Below, in pieces: positions 42,233 through 45,025 of a stretch of DNA of 45,025 bases; positions within the stretch are counted from its first letter, which is position 1; every line of letters begins with the position of its first letter. The notes under the pieces were generated by a model. The model worked only from the letters and a program-made list of their open reading frames with translations. It was not told the origin of the DNA and did not search any database. This stretch comes from Clostridiales bacterium (GTDB taxonomy: Bacteria > Bacillota > Clostridia > Christensenellales > Aristaeellaceae), in contig JAAYEI010000041.1 in the NCBI GenBank assembly GCA_012728815.1, forward strand, positions 1-45,025, given 5' to 3'. The position numbers and the translations under genes are program-made.

Positions 42233-43286
42233 GTCCCTAAAAACAGAACATTATCAAAACCAGCCCGGCTGGGCGCGCTGGCTGCGCCTGGCCGGGCTGC
42301 CCGCCCTGCTGCTGGTCTGCCTGCTGGCCTGCGTAGCCCTGGGCAGCGTGTCCATCCCGCTGGGCCGTACGGCAGCCATCCTCTGGGATGCCCTGCTGGG
42401 GCGGCCGGCCGCCCCGGGGGTGGAGGCCACCATCATCCTCACCGTGCGCCTGCCCCGGGTGCTCAGTGTCCTGCTGGTGGGGGCGGCGCTGTCCCTGTGT
42501 GGCGCGGCCATGCAAGGCCTGTTGCGCAACCCCCTGGCGGACGGCGCCACCCTGGGCGTGTCCTCTGGCGCCTCCCTGGGCGCCATGCTAGCCATCCTGC
42601 TGGGCTTCCAACTGCCCGGCCTGCCCCTGGCGGGCACCGCGCTGATGTCGGTATTCTTTGCCTCTTTCTCCCTGCTGCTGGTGCTGGCCCTGGCCTTCGC
42701 GCTGGACCGGTCGCTGTCAACCAGCACCATCATCCTGATCGGCGTCATCTATACCATGTTCACCGGCTCCCTGATGAGCCTGCTCATCAGCTTTTCGGGC
42801 ACCCGGCTGCGCCCGCTCACCTTCTGGACCCTGGGCTCCCTCACGGGCGCCGGCTACAACGAGGCGCTGTTCATGCTGCTGGCCCTGATTATCTGCGGCA
42901 GCCCGCTGCTGGCGCACTGGAAGGAGCTGGACGCCTTTGCCATGGGGGAGGAGAACGCCCGCCACATCGGCGTGCCCGTGCGCCAGGTGAAGATGACCAT
43001 CATGGTGGCGGTCTCCCTGCTCATTGGCATCAGCGTATCCATTGGCGGCTCCATTGGCTTTGTGGGCCTGGTCATCCCGCACATCACCCGGCTCATCACC
43101 GGTCCCTCCCACCGCAGGCTCCTGGGCGCCAGCGTGCTGCTGGGCGGCGTCTTCCTGATGCTGTGCGACCTGGCCGCGCGCACCCTGCTCAGCCCCATTG
43201 AGCTGCCCCTGGGGGTTGTCACCAGCCTGATTGGCGCGGTCTTTTTTGTGGTCATCCTGACCCGCAGCCGCGGGAGGGCCGCCTGA
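42222..43286 (+). CDS. btuC: Cobalamin ABC transporter permease
   Basis: 354 residues, FecCD family, about ten helices. 'VRLPRVLSVLLVGAALSLCG' and 'MQGLLRNPLADGATLGVSSG' are the signature N-terminal blocks, and 'IGFVGLVIPHITRLITGPSH' with 'RTLLSPIELPLGVVTSLIGA' the C-terminal ones. ATG 42222 lies inside the end of btuF without a visible ribosome site, so translation is probably coupled. Ends in a TGATG overlap with the ATPase gene. Cobalamin specificity from the riboswitch. Confidence 0.88.
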   Translation: MASRSLKTEHYQNQPGWARWLRLAGLPALLLVCLLACVALGSVSIPLGRTAAILWDALLGRPAAPGVEATIILTVRLPRVLSVLLVGAALSLCGAAMQGLLRNPLADGATLGVSSGASLGAMLAILLGFQLPGLPLAGTALMSVFFASFSLLLVLALAFALDRSLSTSTIILIGVIYTMFTGSLMSLLISFSGTRLRPLTFWTLGSLTGAGYNEALFMLLALIICGSPLLAHWKELDAFAMGEENARHIGVPVRQVKMTIMVAVSLLIGISVSIGGSIGFVGLVIPHITRLITGPSHRRLLGASVLLGGVFLMLCDLAARTLLSPIELPLGVVTSLIGAVFFVVILTRSRGRAA

Positions 43287-44059
43287 TGCTGAAGGTGACA
43301 GGCCTGGGGGTCAACTACCGCGGCCTGGAGGCGGTGCGGGATGTCTCCTTCCATTTGCAGGCTGGCCAATGGCTGATGCTGGCCGGCCCCAATGGCGCTG
43401 GCAAGTCCAGCCTGCTGCAGGCGGTGGCCCAGACCGTGCCCGCCACCGGGTCCATCCTGGTTGGCGGCGACGAGGCGCGCAGGCTGCCCGCCCGTACATT
43501 GGCGCGCCGGCTGGCTGTGCTGCGCCAGACCCACAGCCTGGGCTACGCCTTCACCGTGGAGCAGCTGGTCAGCCTGGGCCGCTACGCCCACCAGGGCGCC
43601 TTCTCCCGCGGGGACCCACAGGGCAGGCAGAAGGTGGAAGAGGCGCTGGCACTGTGCGGGCTGGATCAGATCCGCAAGCAAAACGCGCTGACCCTGTCCG
43701 GCGGGGAGCTGCAGCGCGCCTTCCTGGCCCAGGTCTTTGCGCAGGATGCCCCGCTGCTGCTGCTGGATGAACCGGCCAGCCACCTGGACCTGGCCTACCA
43801 GCAGAGCATTTTCGGCCTGATTGCCCTGTGGCTGCGCACGCCGGGGCGCGCGGTGATGTCCGTGGTGCACGACCTGCAGCTGGCCCGCCGCTATGGCAGC
43901 CACGTCCTGCTCATGCGCGAGGGGCGCAGCCTGGCCTGGGGACCAATCGACCAGGCGCTGACCGATCACCACCTGCAGGAGGCCTACGGCCTGGATGTGC
44001 GCGCCTGGTTCACCTGGCTGCAGGATCCCTGGGTGGATGGACAAAATCCGCCCAATTAG
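43286..44059 (+). CDS. btuD: Cobalamin ABC transporter ATP-binding protein
   Basis: 257 residues. Walker A 'GPNGAGKSSLLQAV', Q-loop 'RQTHSLGYAFTVEQLV', signature 'LSGGELQRAFLAQ', Walker B 'LLLLDEPASHLDLAYQ', switch 'VVHDLQLARRYG'. FepC/BtuD subfamily. Translation coupled to btuC through the one-base overlap. Last gene of the riboswitch operon, although no terminator separates it from nrdR; the nrdR promoter overlaps its 3' end. Confidence 0.9.
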   Translation: MLKVTGLGVNYRGLEAVRDVSFHLQAGQWLMLAGPNGAGKSSLLQAVAQTVPATGSILVGGDEARRLPARTLARRLAVLRQTHSLGYAFTVEQLVSLGRYAHQGAFSRGDPQGRQKVEEALALCGLDQIRKQNALTLSGGELQRAFLAQVFAQDAPLLLLDEPASHLDLAYQQSIFGLIALWLRTPGRAVMSVVHDLQLARRYGSHVLLMREGRSLAWGPIDQALTDHHLQEAYGLDVRAWFTWLQDPWVDGQNPPN

Positions 44060-44066
44060 GTATACT
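44038..44066 (+). promoter_or_regulatory. Promoter of nrdR
   Basis: TGGACA (44038-44043), 17-base spacer, TATACT (44061-44066), spanning the end of btuD. No NrdR box recognised. Confidence 0.7.
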
Positions 44067-44096
44067 CATCCCGGTTTGGAAGGGGATGTGAACATT

Positions 44097-44567
44097 GTGA
44101 AATGCCAGTTTTGCCATTCTGAGGACAGCCGCGTGGTGGACTCGCGCCCCACGGACGACGGCGCCAGCATCCGCCGGCGGCGGGAGTGCATTGCCTGTGG
44201 CAAGCGCTTCACCACCTATGAAAAGGTGGAAACCATCCAGCTGCTGGTCATCAAGAAGGACCAAACCCGCGAGCTGTTTGACCCCGGGAAAATCCGCGCC
44301 GGCATCGTCCACGCCTGCCACAAGCGGCCGGTGCCCGCGTCAGAGATTGACGCCCTGGTCTCCCAGATTGAGCAGGTTTGCTACAACAGCATGCAGCGGG
44401 AAATCCCCACCTCCAGGATTGGCGGCATGGTGATGGACGCCCTGCGCAAACTGGACGAGGTGGCCTATATCCGCTTCGCCTCAGTCTACCGCCAGTTCAC
44501 CGACATCCCCACCTTCATGCACGAATTGAGCCGGTTGATGAAGGAAAACAGCAAGGAAACCCCCTAA
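44097..44567 (+). CDS. nrdR: Transcriptional repressor NrdR
   Basis: 156 residues, the standard length. N-terminal zinc ribbon with CxxC pairs 'KCQFCHSED' and 'ECIACGKRFTTYEKVE', including 'SRVVDSRPTDDGASIRRRR'; then the ATP-cone 'LLVIKKDQTRELFDPGKI...' to 'VAYIRFASVYRQF'. It senses ATP/dATP and represses ribonucleotide reductase genes. Start GTG 44097 gives the usual 'VKC' opening; GTG 44088 is possible but too close to the GAAGGGG ribosome site. Confidence 0.95.
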   Translation: MKCQFCHSEDSRVVDSRPTDDGASIRRRRECIACGKRFTTYEKVETIQLLVIKKDQTRELFDPGKIRAGIVHACHKRPVPASEIDALVSQIEQVCYNSMQREIPTSRIGGMVMDALRKLDEVAYIRFASVYRQFTDIPTFMHELSRLMKENSKETP

Positions 44568-44584
44568 GCCAAAACACAGGCATG

Positions 44585-44603
44585 CCGGGCTCGCGGAGCC
44601 CGG
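44585..44603. terminator. Hairpin between convergent nrdR and SDR genes
   Basis: CCGGGCTC / GAGCCCGG with GCG loop. No long T-run on either side; probably a weak shared terminator. Confidence 0.5.
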
Positions 44604-44640
44604 TATCGTTGTCTGTTGCTTGGTGTCCTCCGGGGCGGGG

Positions 44641-45025
44641 CTATACAAACCCGCCGTCCACGGACACTGTCTGCCCGGTGATGTAGGCAGCCCGCTGGCT
44701 GACCAGGAAGGCCGCGGCGCGGGCCACCTCCTCCGGCCTGCCCAGGCGCTTCAGCAGGCTGCGCCCAGCCAGGCTGTCCAGCTCTTCCTGGCTGAAACCG
44801 GCCAGCATGTCGGTCATGATGGCGCCGGGCGCCAGGCAGTTGACCCGGATGCCGCTGGGCCCCAGTTCCTGGGCCAGGGAACTGGCGTAGGCGATCATGC
44901 CTGCCTTGCTGGCGGCATAGGCCGCCTCGCAGGAGGCGCCGCGCAGCCCCCACATGGAGGAGATGAACAGCAGGCTGCCGGTTTGCCGCGCGACCAGGTG
45001 GGGGATGAGTTGCCGGGTCAGCAAA
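44641..45025 (-). CDS. Short-chain dehydrogenase/reductase, partial (N-terminal half outside window)
   Basis: About 128 C-terminal residues of a ~250-residue SDR. 'SLLFISSMWG' carries the catalytic Ser region, 'YAASKAGM' the YxxxK catalytic pair, 'LGPSGIRVNCLAPGAIMTDM' the cofactor-side loop, and 'YITGQTVSVDGG' the family C-terminus, like FabG (3-oxoacyl-ACP reductase). The frame is open through the last base of the window, so the cofactor-binding start is not seen and FabG cannot be told from other SDRs. Confidence 0.85.
   Translation of the reverse strand, partial: LLTRQLIPHLVARQTGSLLFISSMWGLRGASCEAAYAASKAGMIAYASSLAQELGPSGIRVNCLAPGAIMTDMLAGFSQEELDSLAGRSLLKRLGRPEEVARAAAFLVSQRAAYITGQTVSVDGGFV

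Overview
The window looks like chromosomal DNA from a high-GC lineage of the Firmicutes (Clostridia-like). Three things point that way: a T-box leader, the Firmicutes-type run spoVB-like / yabN(mazG) / HU / rqcP, and strong Shine-Dalgarno sites with sigma-A type promoters. Apart from the first ~358 bases, which are clearly AT-rich, the GC content is uniformly high. I cannot name a genus. No phage, insertion sequence, CRISPR array or classical defence island is visible.

Layout. 1-358: AT-rich edge with a partial DUF952 gene. 359-7600, all minus strand: plsC-like acyltransferase plus GltS-like symporter, then a T-box controlled trpXYZ-type ABC transporter whose operon continues into an FAD-dependent oxidoreductase. 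7635-18055, plus strand: a CapA-family exported protein, gyrB-gyrA, and the SpoVB-like / YabN / HU / RqcP cluster ending in a GNAT gene with an in-frame stop. 18234-20189, minus: a membrane-anchored CARDB/DUF11-like surface protein, divergent from a class A penicillin-binding protein that seems to start at AUC. 23272-25920: a MATE exporter and an iron-dependent alcohol dehydrogenase.

26038-40742 is a sugar-uptake and sugar-sensing region. First comes an ABC sugar operon damaged by an internal deletion: the ATPase runs out of frame into the second half of a binding protein. Then come L-fucose isomerase and an AraM/EgsA-type glycerol-1-phosphate dehydrogenase. The dehydrogenase shares an apparent operon with a membrane-tethered sugar-binding protein, a YesM-type sensor kinase and a YesN-type AraC response regulator. 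A complete YtfQ-YtfR-YtfT-YjfF type transporter follows. The tethered binding protein is a paralogue of the transporter's own, so the simplest reading is that it presents sugar to the kinase and the regulator switches on the transporter.

40761-45025: a tRNA-Ala(CGC) gene on the minus strand, a cobalamin riboswitch followed by btuF-btuC-btuD, nrdR with its own promoter, and the C-terminal half of a short-chain dehydrogenase at the window edge.

The points most worth a second look are the AUC start of the PBP, two promoters placed so that the mRNAs should be leaderless (capA-like and spoVB-like), an acidic LEED repeat inserted in GyrA, the tethered binding protein-kinase-regulator module, the deletion junction near 27600, an unidentified structured leader at 26073-26216, and substrate-binding proteins that all lack a lipobox cysteine.
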